Shown here: positions 1 to 7,277 of the stretch, piece after piece | Position numbering within the stretch: position 1 is the stretch's first letter | Layout of the letters: each line of letters opens with the position of its first letter | Assembly (NCBI GenBank): GCA_002691835.1 | Contig: NZJA01000102.1 | Span: 1,334 to 13,143, forward strand | Reading direction: 5' to 3' | Length of the DNA: 11,810 bases | DNA from: Planctomycetota bacterium | GTDB lineage: Bacteria > Planctomycetota > UBA8108 > UBA1146 | Translations under genes and position numbers: made by a program | The notes under the pieces: model-generated | Database searches by the model: none | What the model saw: the letters and a program-made list of their open reading frames with translations, nothing else | Told to the model about the DNA's origin: nothing

Positions 1-359
1 GAGCCCATCATCCGACAGGATTCAGTCGTCGTTTTCCCGCGGGCTGTCCACGGCAAGATCAGCCTCTGCATCGAGCCGTCCGTAAACCGACGAAACGTTT
101 CAGCGTCCCATTCCTCGACACAGGAATCTTCATGCGGGGATCCTCTTGCAGGGACCTTCTGATCTCGGCTTCCCATGATGACGACGCCAATAGGGGAATC
201 ATTAAAATAGGCCCGTAACGTCTTTCGTTACGGGCCTAAGGGATGGTTTTTGATCTCTAGAGAATCCAATAGGACTGTTATAAGTTGCCGGATTTTTTTC
301 CGCTGTTGAATCAACACCGGTTCATGAACCGTGAAAAACCTGCGGGCTACAGCGAGGAT
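1..359. other. Left-edge region without a convincing gene
   Basis: Apart from the terminator at 208-238, this stretch holds nothing I can identify. On the minus strand a frame opens with ATG at 176-174 and stays open for 58 codons to the window edge, so it could be the first part of a gene transcribed leftward. Its translation begins MGSRDQKVPARGSP and I recognise no family. There is no ribosome binding site in front of that ATG, and it starts only about 30 bases beyond the hairpin. On the plus strand two frames are also open for part of the region (one stops at 153, another near 219) without recognisable content. Positions 239-359 are the 3' untranslated stretch between the stop of the two-LysM gene and its terminator. 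Confidence 0.3.
204..238 (-). terminator. Intrinsic terminator of the two-LysM gene
   Basis: There is a perfect 13-bp inverted repeat at 208-220 and 226-238 with a 5-base loop. Read on the minus strand, the stem is followed directly by TTTTAAT. The plus-strand side lacks an adjacent T run (TTTTT occurs only about 8 bases later), so the hairpin mainly serves minus-strand transcription. It lies about 120 bases beyond the stop codon of the LysM gene at 360. Confidence 0.85.
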
Positions 360-1226
360 CTAGCTGGGCAACTGAATAATCTTGCCCACCTTGAGAACAT
401 CCAGATTAACGCCTGGATTGGCCTCTTTGATCTCCTGCCAACGGGTTCCCTCTCCCAACTCCTCGCTGGCGATCCTCCAGAGAGAATCTCCTTCTTGAAT
501 TTGGTAAGAGCGATCTCCCAGTGAAACCGTAGGGAGAGGCCTTTGTTTAACGGCAGGGGCTTCGCTGTTTGTCGGAATTTTCAGAACAAAGCCGGTCTTC
601 AAAACGGTGTTTTCATTCACCCCTGAATTTGCATCAGCGATCTTCTTCCAAGCACTTCCCGATCCAAGGTGCCGCTCAGCGATTCTCCAAAGACTATCGC
701 CCTCTTCGACGACAACCTTCCGAAACTTTCGCTTCGGTGCGACAGGAATAGATGCTGCTGCACGACTCTCTGTCGGTGTCACCTTGGAAGGTCCAGCCAC
801 CGTCGGTTCAGATTTCGAAATTGACGAAGACTCATCCCGAATCACACCGGTCGTTCTTGCAAGCTGTGCTTGATCCAGACGGGCTGTTCCGCGAGAAAGT
901 TGTCCTGAGTTTGCTCCCCCATCAGAAGCGGCGGAGGTCGAAGGCTGGGACGGCCTTTGTTGAGGACTCCGCACCGGACGAACAGGTCTTTTCGGACCCG
1001 TTGCGATTCTTCCGGAGGCTGTCACTGGGGAAGTCTTCGAAGAGACGCGTGTCGGCGGGTTTGCTTTCTTGACCGCAGGCTGAATGGAGGAAGATCTTCC
1101 AGTGACCTGATCCTCACCACTCGGTCCACTCTGAACCTTGTTATCGAGGAGATTTGCGATCACGATCACAACGAGAATTGCGATCAGAATGAATCCGATT
1201 TTTGTACCTGTACCCATGCCACTCAT
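360..1226 (-). CDS. Membrane-anchored protein with two LysM domains
   Basis: A 288-residue envelope protein predicted to hold peptidoglycan from a membrane anchor. Residues 8-27 form one hydrophobic segment after a short N-terminus with a lysine at position 9, and no lipobox cysteine is visible, so it is probably an uncleaved signal anchor with the bulk outside the cytoplasm. Residues 30-165 are a Ser/Pro/Arg-rich, low-complexity linker. Two LysM domains follow (about 169-218 and 239-287), each starting with the block EGDSLWRIA and containing an ANxGVN core. Their similarity suggests an internal duplication. LysM domains bind N-acetylglucosamine-containing glycans. There is no catalytic domain, so this is a binding or scaffold protein. 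The ATG start is supported by GGGGGA five bases upstream (1232-1237). The gene stands alone between its own terminator and that of secDF. The specific role is unknown. Confidence 0.85.
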   Translation of the reverse strand: MSGMGTGTKIGFILIAILVVIVIANLLDNKVQSGPSGEDQVTGRSSSIQPAVKKANPPTRVSSKTSPVTASGRIATGPKRPVRPVRSPQQRPSQPSTSAASDGGANSGQLSRGTARLDQAQLARTTGVIRDESSSISKSEPTVAGPSKVTPTESRAAASIPVAPKRKFRKVVVEEGDSLWRIAERHLGSGSAWKKIADANSGVNENTVLKTGFVLKIPTNSEAPAVKQRPLPTVSLGDRSYQIQEGDSLWRIASEELGEGTRWQEIKEANPGVNLDVLKVGKIIQLPS

Positions 1227-1458
1227 CGCGTTCCCCCTTATTCCCGAATCTGTTTCCAGAGATCAGGTCCCCCGACCTGTTTCGATAACTCTGGTTCAAA
1301 GATTCTCGTCCGCCCTTTTGCAGGAAGCTAAGAACGGCTGCCGTGGTGCGGAGGATAACCCGATAAATATCGTGAATCCACGACCTGCAGTCGGAATTCA
1401 TGGTGTAAACCTCGATGACAAAAACTCTTGTGAAGAGAGCGAAAGCCTGCCCCGCCCT
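1227..1458. other. Intergenic leader upstream of the two-LysM gene
   Basis: This is the gap between the LysM gene and the secDF terminator, and it must hold the LysM gene promoter, since a strong terminator precedes it. I see no close sigma-70 consensus pair. A short hairpin (CAGGTC at 1264-1269, CCCC loop, GACCTG at 1274-1279) sits about 40 bases upstream of the LysM start codon and has no T run, so it may be a leader structure or chance. A minus-strand frame with an ATG at 1401 runs through here into the LysM gene out of frame. It has no recognisable content and I do not call it. Confidence 0.4.
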
Positions 1459-1501
1459 AAAATAAGACAGGTCCGAATCCCCTTCGGGATTCGGACCTGT
1501 C
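1459..1501 (-). terminator. Intrinsic terminator of the ruvB-to-secDF operon
   Basis: A perfect 16-bp stem (1466-1481 paired with 1486-1501) closes a 4-base loop. On the minus strand it is followed by TTATTTT, which is typical of Rho-independent termination. It begins 27 bases beyond the secDF stop codon. The plus-strand side shows an A run and no T run, so it acts on leftward transcripts only and insulates the LysM gene from the operon. Confidence 0.92.
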
Positions 1502-1527
1502 TGTCAAAAATCGCGAAACTCGCAAAA

Positions 1528-4263
1528 TCAGGCTTTTTTGGCCAATGCTGACTCGACACGAGCCTTTTCGATCCTGCGACGAGCGGCTTCCTGGAGTCGA
1601 ATCAATGTCGGACTGGCGACAAAGATCGAGGAGTAAGTCCCCACCAAAACTCCGATACAAAGGGCAAATGCGAAGGAATGCAGCGCTTCTCCGCCGAAGA
1701 TCAGCAAGATTGTGACGACGACAAAGGTGGTCAAAGAAGTCAAAACCGTTCGACTCAAGGTCTGATTGATCGACTGGTTGACCAATTCGACGTAATCCGC
1801 ATCCCGACGGGCATCCCTTAGATTTTCGCGGATTCGGTCAAAGATCACGATGGTGTCGTTCAGTGAGTATCCCACCACGGTCAGCAATGCCGCCACCACC
1901 GGTAGATTGATTTTCAGTGAAATCAAATCGCCGATGAAGAAATCTGCCAGAGCCAATGCTCCCAGAGTGAAACAGATATCGTGGACCAGCGCAGTGATCG
2001 CAGCAGCACCGTAACTGAACTCGAAACGGATGCTGATGTAGAAGACGATGGCGAGGAAGCTGATCATCAGAGCAATGAATGTGTTGCCCTGCATGTCTTT
2101 GGCAACCCGTCCACTGATACTGCTGACCTCGGGGAACGGCTCGGAAAAATCGAGGCCTTCCACATCTTTCAGTGCCAAACTCAACTGCGATTGAAGAGCC
2201 AGAGCCGCAGCCTGATCGACCTGGGGCGCGCTGATCAATTCAAAGGAGGCGATACCTGCTGTTGCTGCAGGTCCTCCACTCAGCTCCTTGATCGTTTCGA
2301 CTGGGAACCCTGTGGCAAGGAGACGGTCTTTCACCGAGCTGCTGGTGACTCCCACATCTTCCGAAACGCCGATTCCTTTGATGACGTGAACATTTGCATT
2401 GAAGAGATAGGTGTTGATCCCATCGACTTCATTGCTGGTGATCCCGGTATCTGTGACGGCATTCGGTGCAAGAATGTTTGCGCTCCCAATGAGGCTCTCC
2501 ATCTGCTCCTTGAACTGCTCTGTCTGCTTCTCACCTTCGATCAGGGTACTGGTCCGAATCGAGTATCGAGCCGCTCCCGCATCATTCAGTTCCCCGAGTG
2601 CCTGAAGCTGGAGATCCGCGTAAACCACTGCGTCTGGATTCTCGGCGACACCGTTATCGATGATGCTCCGAAGATTCGATTCTGGCGTCGGCTCAGAAAG
2701 GTTCACCGTCAGACGGGTTCCCCCAGTGAAATCGATTCCCAATGAGTCACTACCCCGCCAGGAGAGGACTCCCAGCCCGCCGATGACAAAAACCCAAAAG
2801 AGCACGCGGGTAGCATCCCGCAACTCCATAAAGTTGATGTTCGGCTTGCTGATAACTCGACCCATGCTCAGTTCAGTGATCACTCCTCGGGAAATCAAGA
2901 AGGAAAGAATCATGCGGCTGAAGTAAACCGTCGAGAAGAATGACGTCAAGATTCCGATGCTCAAGACCACAGCAAAGCCTTTGACCGCTCCCGATCCAAA
3001 TTGGAAGAGAATGAAAGCGGTGATCAGTGTCGTCAGGTTTGCGTCAAAAATGGTCCAAAATGCCTTCTGGAATCCGACTGAGAAGGCAGCCGGCAAGGCC
3101 TTGCCCCGATCTCTTTCCTCACGGATTCGCTCGAAGATCAGGATGTTGGCGTCGACCGCCATACCCACCGTTAGCAGCAATCCTGCCATTCCCGGGAAAG
3201 TCAGGGTATTGCGGAAGATGATGAGAAGTGTCACGACCAGCATCAGGTTCATGATCAATGACAGATCAGCGATGATACCTGCACCTCGGTAGTAAAGAAG
3301 CATGAAGACCGCTACGAGAAGCAGTCCGAAGATCATGGCCTGGGTTCCGCGATCGACAGACTCTTTACCCAAGAGGGCTCCGACTGTCTGTTGATTGACG
3401 AGGAACGGCTTCGCGGGCAATGAACCTGCGCGAAGAATCGAAACCAGATCATTCACTTCATCGTTGCTGAAGCCACCTTCAAGAACTCCGTTACGGGAAA
3501 TCCGAGCATTAATGTTGGCGATACTCATCGCTTTACCATCAAGAACGATCGCCATTTCACGGTTGATATTCTCACCCGTCATATCGGCGAATAGAGTCGC
3601 TCCCTTACCACCAAATTCAAAACCGACAGCGGGCTGTCCGGTCTCATTGGTGGTCGGAGTGGTACTGCTCAGCAAAGACGCACTGACGAGATTCGGAGAC
3701 TGATTCTCGACTACGACTTTTCCAGCAGTGAGTCCGTCGGTCCCACCGGGGCGTTCGACGACGATCTGCCTCGGGGATTTGGGGGCAGTTTGAGAAGATC
3801 TTTCTTCATCCGTCAGACTGTTGTAGGCCACGAGAGCCTGCTCGAAGTTCGTCATCTCCGCTTCAATACGGGAAATGTTCACTTCAGTCTGCTCAGAATC
3901 CGGAGCGACCAGCTGGAAGTTCAGCTCACCGGCACGCTCGATCTGCCCCTTCAGTCTCTCCAGCTCGTCATTGTCAGAACCAGGAAGCTGAATCAGAAGA
4001 CGATTGCGACCTGAAATCGCAACGCTGATCTCCTTCAGGCCATAGTTATCAAAACGACGGGCAATCACATCCTTGATGTCCTCAGCCACAGTCGATCGCT
4101 GTTGCGGATCGATCTGATCAAGAGGGATCTCATAGAGGAGTTCTGTTCCTCCCTCGAGATCGATGCCTTTTTTGATGTCATTTTGGTAGTCCTGAAGGGA
4201 CGCGAGACATGCTGCAATGAGGAGGGCAATGAAGACGAATCCTCTGCCAAAATTCTGCATCAT
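1528..4263 (-). CDS. secDF: SecDF fused protein-export membrane protein
   Basis: An accessory subunit of the Sec translocon that uses the proton gradient to pull secreted proteins out across the inner membrane. The 911-residue chain contains SecD (about 1-460) joined to SecF (about 485-911). The SecD half has a first membrane helix (7-24), the head motif GIDLEGGT (33-40), a periplasmic head to about residue 303, and a helix bundle with VGMAVDANILIFERIREE (366-383) carrying the conserved Asp371. The SecF half has a helix at 485-503, GIDFTGGT (509-516), and GYSLNDTIVIFDRIREN (798-814) with Asp803. The SecF periplasmic head spans about 220 residues (505-725), roughly twice that of Escherichia coli SecF. 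Translation starts at one of two adjacent ATGs (4261-4263 or 4258-4260), which overlap the yajC stop; GAGGA at 4273-4277 favours the first. It is the last gene of the operon. Confidence 0.96.
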   Translation of the reverse strand: MMQNFGRGFVFIALLIAACLASLQDYQNDIKKGIDLEGGTELLYEIPLDQIDPQQRSTVAEDIKDVIARRFDNYGLKEISVAISGRNRLLIQLPGSDNDELERLKGQIERAGELNFQLVAPDSEQTEVNISRIEAEMTNFEQALVAYNSLTDEERSSQTAPKSPRQIVVERPGGTDGLTAGKVVVENQSPNLVSASLLSSTTPTTNETGQPAVGFEFGGKGATLFADMTGENINREMAIVLDGKAMSIANINARISRNGVLEGGFSNDEVNDLVSILRAGSLPAKPFLVNQQTVGALLGKESVDRGTQAMIFGLLLVAVFMLLYYRGAGIIADLSLIMNLMLVVTLLIIFRNTLTFPGMAGLLLTVGMAVDANILIFERIREERDRGKALPAAFSVGFQKAFWTIFDANLTTLITAFILFQFGSGAVKGFAVVLSIGILTSFFSTVYFSRMILSFLISRGVITELSMGRVISKPNINFMELRDATRVLFWVFVIGGLGVLSWRGSDSLGIDFTGGTRLTVNLSEPTPESNLRSIIDNGVAENPDAVVYADLQLQALGELNDAGAARYSIRTSTLIEGEKQTEQFKEQMESLIGSANILAPNAVTDTGITSNEVDGINTYLFNANVHVIKGIGVSEDVGVTSSSVKDRLLATGFPVETIKELSGGPAATAGIASFELISAPQVDQAAALALQSQLSLALKDVEGLDFSEPFPEVSSISGRVAKDMQGNTFIALMISFLAIVFYISIRFEFSYGAAAITALVHDICFTLGALALADFFIGDLISLKINLPVVAALLTVVGYSLNDTIVIFDRIRENLRDARRDADYVELVNQSINQTLSRTVLTSLTTFVVVTILLIFGGEALHSFAFALCIGVLVGTYSSIFVASPTLIRLQEAARRRIEKARVESALAKKA

Positions 4264-4718
4264 TTTGTGGTTTCCTCTTCCTTGATGGTGGAAGGCGTAT
4301 CATTGGTTTCTGAGTCACTGTTGACGGTGGCAATGGAAGTCAAAGCCACTCTCATTCGAACCCCTTTGGATTCATCGATCACAATCGTCACGTATCCCTG
4401 ATCTCGGTCGACAAGGGCCACTTTTCCGATGATCCCTCCGACTGTTCTGACTTCGCAGTGCTTGGCCAGACTCTCAATCATTTCATCCTGTTGCCGGGTC
4501 TGTTTCTTTTGGGGACGGATGACCATGAAATACATCACTAGCCAAATCATCACCATCAGTGGAATAAAATCCATGAACCCTGGAGCCGCTTGGGCACCCC
4601 CGGCTCCTGCAGCAGCAGCAGCAGCAGCAACGACCCAAAGCTCTCCCCATGTGTCTGGGAAGAAAAGGTCTTGGACCCCATCAAAAGTGCCATTGGTTAT
4701 CTGTTCAAACGCCAGCAT
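4260..4718 (-). CDS. yajC: YajC, Sec translocon accessory subunit
   Basis: A small inner-membrane protein that associates with SecDF in the Sec holo-translocon. The family signature is clear: one membrane helix (about 49-67) running into YFMVIRPQKKQ, then a small cytoplasmic domain with RTVGGIIGKV and a loop resembling the usual VALTSIATV end. At 152 residues it is longer than typical YajC proteins (about 85-115). The extra length is an N-terminal stretch of about 48 residues that includes a seven-alanine run, and a C-terminal acidic Glu/Thr-rich tail. The ATG is preceded by AGGA with six bases of spacing (4725-4728), so the long N-terminus is probably real. The stop TGA overlaps the secDF start (ATGATG), indicating coupled translation of partner subunits. 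Confidence 0.95.
   Translation of the reverse strand: MLAFEQITNGTFDGVQDLFFPDTWGELWVVAAAAAAAGAGGAQAAPGFMDFIPLMVMIWLVMYFMVIRPQKKQTRQQDEMIESLAKHCEVRTVGGIIGKVALVDRDQGYVTIVIDESKGVRMRVALTSIATVNSDSETNDTPSTIKEEETTK
4609..4629. repeat. Trinucleotide microsatellite (7 x GCA) inside yajC
   Basis: Seven uninterrupted GCA units on the plus strand encode, on the minus strand, the run of seven alanines (mostly GCT codons) in the N-terminal extension of YajC. Changes in unit number would keep the reading frame and alter only the length of the alanine run. Confidence 0.9.
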
Positions 4719-4796
4719 GGGTCATCCTGCTCCCGGGATAGCCGATTCAAAAATGCCCCCCGAATTTCTACCGGAGGTCATGAAAAAGGATGGGCG

Positions 4797-4817
4797 AAAA
4801 GCGGCCGGTAATGCCGC
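4797..4817 (-). terminator. Weak terminator-like hairpin between tgt and yajC
   Basis: On the minus strand a GCGGC/GCCGC stem of five base pairs with a 7-base loop (4801-4817) is followed by TTTT. It lies in the 151-base gap after tgt. The stem is short, so it may only attenuate read-through into yajC-secDF or do nothing. I saw no clear promoter in the rest of the gap, which argues that yajC-secDF still depend at least partly on transcription from upstream. Confidence 0.3.
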
Positions 4818-4869
4818 AACGTCCGTCCATCAACCAAGTTGCGGATCTTAGTCTGCAAGGCCCAGAGAT

Positions 4870-6036
4870 TCAACCAGACCGGGAGGATAATGCACCAAGG
4901 AATTCGTCCCTAAATGACAGCCAATGACCACTGAGGATCGCTTCTCGGGCATTTTCAAGGAACCTGTGAAAGACCCGAATGTTGTGAAGTGAGCCCAATG
5001 TATAGGCGAGGATCTCTTTACGCTGATACAGGTGGTGCAGAGTTCCCCGGCTAAATCGGCGACAGGCGAGACAATCACAGCCTTCCTCGATCGGCCCAGG
5101 ATCTTGGCGATGACGGGCATTCTTCATATTGAGATGGGTCCCATCGCTGAGAAATAGACTCGCATTACGGGCATTTCGGGTCGGAATAACACAGTCAAAC
5201 ATGTCGATTCCACGATCGACAGCCACGATAAACTCCTCTAGTCCACCCACTCCCATGAGATATCTGGGACGATCAAAAGGAAGCAGAGGAGCACTCAATC
5301 CAATCGTTGAAAGCAAGGCCTCTCGACCCTCACCGACACTGACTCCACCGACTGCGTATGCATCAAATGGAATTTCAAGCAGCTGTTCTGCAGATTCCCG
5401 ACGCAGATCCTCATGTGTTCCGCCTTGCATGATGCCAAAGACGGCCATCGGTTCGCGTAAATCCAGACGTTGCCGATGTTCATGGGCGCGCAGTGCCCAT
5501 CGATGAGTTCTGACCACTGCTCGAGCAACTTCATCACGGGACACTCCTCCCGCGGGACACTCATCGAGAATCATGGCGATGGTCGAACCCAGTCCGGCCT
5601 GAATATCGAGAACCGATTCGGGAGTCAACAAGAGCGGACTCCCGTCGATGTGATTACGAAATTCGACGCCCTGTTCACTGATGCGATTACGGTGCCCGAG
5701 TGAGAAAACCTGAAACCCGCCCGAGTCGGTCAGAATGGGACGATCCCAACCCATGACCTGATGTAATCCGCCGAGAGTTCTCACCGTATCGACCCCCGGC
5801 CGAACAGCCAGGTGATAAGTATTTGACAGAACGATCTGGGTTCCACAATCGGTCAACTGATCCGGAGTGACTCCCTTCACAGTTCCCTGAGTTCCAACCG
5901 GCATAAAGACCGGAGTCTGCACCTGACCGCGTGGAGTCGTCAGAACTCCCGCTCGAGCAGACTCGCAGCGAGCTTCCACCTGAAAATCGAAACCAGCCGT
6001 CATCGGATGCCGGGCCTGAACTTCAGAATTCACCAC
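4870..6036 (-). CDS. tgt: tRNA-guanine transglycosylase
   Basis: Exchanges guanine at position 34 of tRNAs with GUN anticodons for the queuosine precursor preQ1. The 388-residue protein is full length, with TDSGGFQVFSL carrying catalytic Asp104, FDCVIPTRNAR carrying the nucleophile Asp281, and a zinc site from Cys320, Cys322, Cys325 and His351. Cys160 (in LDEC) and Val234 (in GGVSVGEG) match the bacterial preQ1-binding pocket; eukaryotic enzymes differ at these positions. The annotated start is GTG at 6034-6036, immediately followed by a second in-frame GTG (6031-6033). GAGGA at 6041-6045 lies four bases from the first and seven from the second, so the second may be the true start. An ATG at codon 12 has a poorer site. 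The gene overlaps the stop of the spoIID-like gene by seven bases. queA, the usual neighbour that acts after Tgt, is absent here. Confidence 0.97.
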   Translation of the reverse strand: MVNSEVQARHPMTAGFDFQVEARCESARAGVLTTPRGQVQTPVFMPVGTQGTVKGVTPDQLTDCGTQIVLSNTYHLAVRPGVDTVRTLGGLHQVMGWDRPILTDSGGFQVFSLGHRNRISEQGVEFRNHIDGSPLLLTPESVLDIQAGLGSTIAMILDECPAGGVSRDEVARAVVRTHRWALRAHEHRQRLDLREPMAVFGIMQGGTHEDLRRESAEQLLEIPFDAYAVGGVSVGEGREALLSTIGLSAPLLPFDRPRYLMGVGGLEEFIVAVDRGIDMFDCVIPTRNARNASLFLSDGTHLNMKNARHRQDPGPIEEGCDCLACRRFSRGTLHHLYQRKEILAYTLGSLHNIRVFHRFLENAREAILSGHWLSFRDEFLGALSSRSG

Positions 6037-7277
6037 AAGGTCCTCAATTCAGTTCCCCGATAAAAATGGGAAAGGATTTCTTCATGGGTCTTCCCTGCAC
6101 GGGCTTGTCCACGAGCGCCATTCTGGCACATCCCTACCCCGTGCCCATAACCCCGACCATGGAAAATGAACTTCTTCTCGTTACGGGTCACGTCGAATGC
6201 GATTGACCGTAGTGAAACTTTTGGAGTCAGGCTCGATAAACTCGCGCGCAAGCGCCGGGTACTAATTTCCAGCGATCCCTCGTCGTGACGGATTTCCAGA
6301 TAGGGCACATAACCGGCATCATCGACGTCCACCGGTTTCACCTGACGAATCCTGCCCAATCGGATTCCATTGGGCCCGGTAACTTTGGCAATCGCCTCGC
6401 GCAATATCGACTCCGGAATTTCCAGCTTCCAGCGAAAATATTTTGCGTCGCGACAACCACCACACTTGACGCTACTGAGTGCTGCCATTGGAATCAGGTT
6501 GAACCCTGTTTTGACAGAACAGGTCACTCCCCCACAGGTCGAATGGAAAAAGCTCTCAAAAACATGTCCATCTGTCATCAGTACTTGGCCACGGGTGTCC
6601 TCCACCGCTTGCTGAATCTTTGCTGGAATCTTCCCGATCCCCTGATACATCTGGCTACGAGTCGAAGAATGAACATGCCAGCGCTGCGGTCTTCCTGATC
6701 GAACTTGAATCTGAAACAGGGCATAAGTTCTCGCCGCGACAGCCTGAGCCCGCAGAGCCGCTGGGGGAAAAGAATGGGCGGACACTTCTTTGACTAAAAC
6801 CCCCGGCAGATACTTTTCCATGGAAGTCCGTTCAAAGAGATCCCAGCCCCCTGAATCTGTTTTCCAGCATTCAATTTTTCCTGCCAGCTCCATGCCTTGA
6901 CAAAAGAGAGGACCTGAGTCGGCATGAAAACGAATCTCTTCATCGAAGGAGAGACCGGAAACCTTGAGAACTCCCTCGCGCGCCAGAACAACGATGGGAG
7001 ATGGTAAAGACCACTGAGCCGTCTGTGTTTGCACTCGAATCGAGACTCCAGGTTCCGCCGCAAAGGTCAGATTCCACAGTCCTGTTTCAAAGCGGATTCC
7101 AATTAGAGGCCCATCCGGACCAATCTCAGTGCGTCCTCCGAAGGCGGCCTCTGGTGCAGGCTCTGCATGAGACGTCGAGACAGAGCCCCAGGGATTCCAT
7201 CCCAGCACCCCCATCAGCGTGACGGTCGTGAACAGGATGGTGGCGAGGCTCGAACGGCTGAAACCGAACTCCCTCAA
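6030..7277 (-). CDS. SpoIID/LytB-family lytic transglycosylase, secreted
   Basis: Predicted to cleave peptidoglycan glycan strands, by analogy with SpoIID, which acts on strands stripped of stem peptides. A signal peptide is visible (hydrophobic 11-28, possible cleavage after SHA at 36-38), so the protein acts outside the cytoplasm. A linker domain of about 100 residues precedes the SpoIID domain: LPGVLVKEVS (157-166) with probable catalytic Glu164, then AALRAQAVAARTYAL (173-187), FHSTCGG (244-250), and the C-terminal GRGYGHGVGMCQNGARG (374-390) leading to HFYRGTEL. Cysteines 248, 253, 272 and 275 form a possible metal site. The start is TTG at 7275-7277, overlapping the ruvB stop, with GGAGG seven bases upstream. 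The N-terminus then reads as a normal signal peptide. No sporulation genes accompany it, so a role in division or wall remodelling is more likely. Confidence 0.88.
   Translation of the reverse strand: MREFGFSRSSLATILFTTVTLMGVLGWNPWGSVSTSHAEPAPEAAFGGRTEIGPDGPLIGIRFETGLWNLTFAAEPGVSIRVQTQTAQWSLPSPIVVLAREGVLKVSGLSFDEEIRFHADSGPLFCQGMELAGKIECWKTDSGGWDLFERTSMEKYLPGVLVKEVSAHSFPPAALRAQAVAARTYALFQIQVRSGRPQRWHVHSSTRSQMYQGIGKIPAKIQQAVEDTRGQVLMTDGHVFESFFHSTCGGVTCSVKTGFNLIPMAALSSVKCGGCRDAKYFRWKLEIPESILREAIAKVTGPNGIRLGRIRQVKPVDVDDAGYVPYLEIRHDEGSLEISTRRLRASLSSLTPKVSLRSIAFDVTRNEKKFIFHGRGYGHGVGMCQNGARGQARAGKTHEEILSHFYRGTELRTLW
6041..6045 (-). promoter_or_regulatory. Ribosome binding site of tgt
   Basis: GAGGA on the minus strand, inside the 3' end of the spoIID-like gene. 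Its distance to the two tandem GTG codons is four and seven bases, which favours the second GTG (start at 6033) over the first. Confidence 0.6.

Noticed and set aside
171..197. Minus-strand translation SPIGVVIMGS resembling the N-terminus of PurE
   Set aside because: The similarity ends after ten residues; the following residues in every frame lack the PurE pattern, and no start codon precedes it in frame before the terminator.
1141..1401. Minus-strand frame of 86 codons upstream of and overlapping the two-LysM gene
   Set aside because: No recognisable content, overlaps the start of LysM out of frame, and becomes Arg-rich in the overlap, as expected for a shadow frame.
1981..2745. Plus-strand open frame of 254 codons opposite secDF
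   Set aside because: It lies wholly antisense to the strongly conserved SecF half, and its translation shows no recognisable domain or membrane pattern.
4773..4851. Small plus-strand frame (23 codons) with GGAGG just upstream of its ATG
   Set aside because: The spacing between GGAGG and ATG is only about three bases, the peptide has no recognisable feature, and the gap belongs to a leftward operon.
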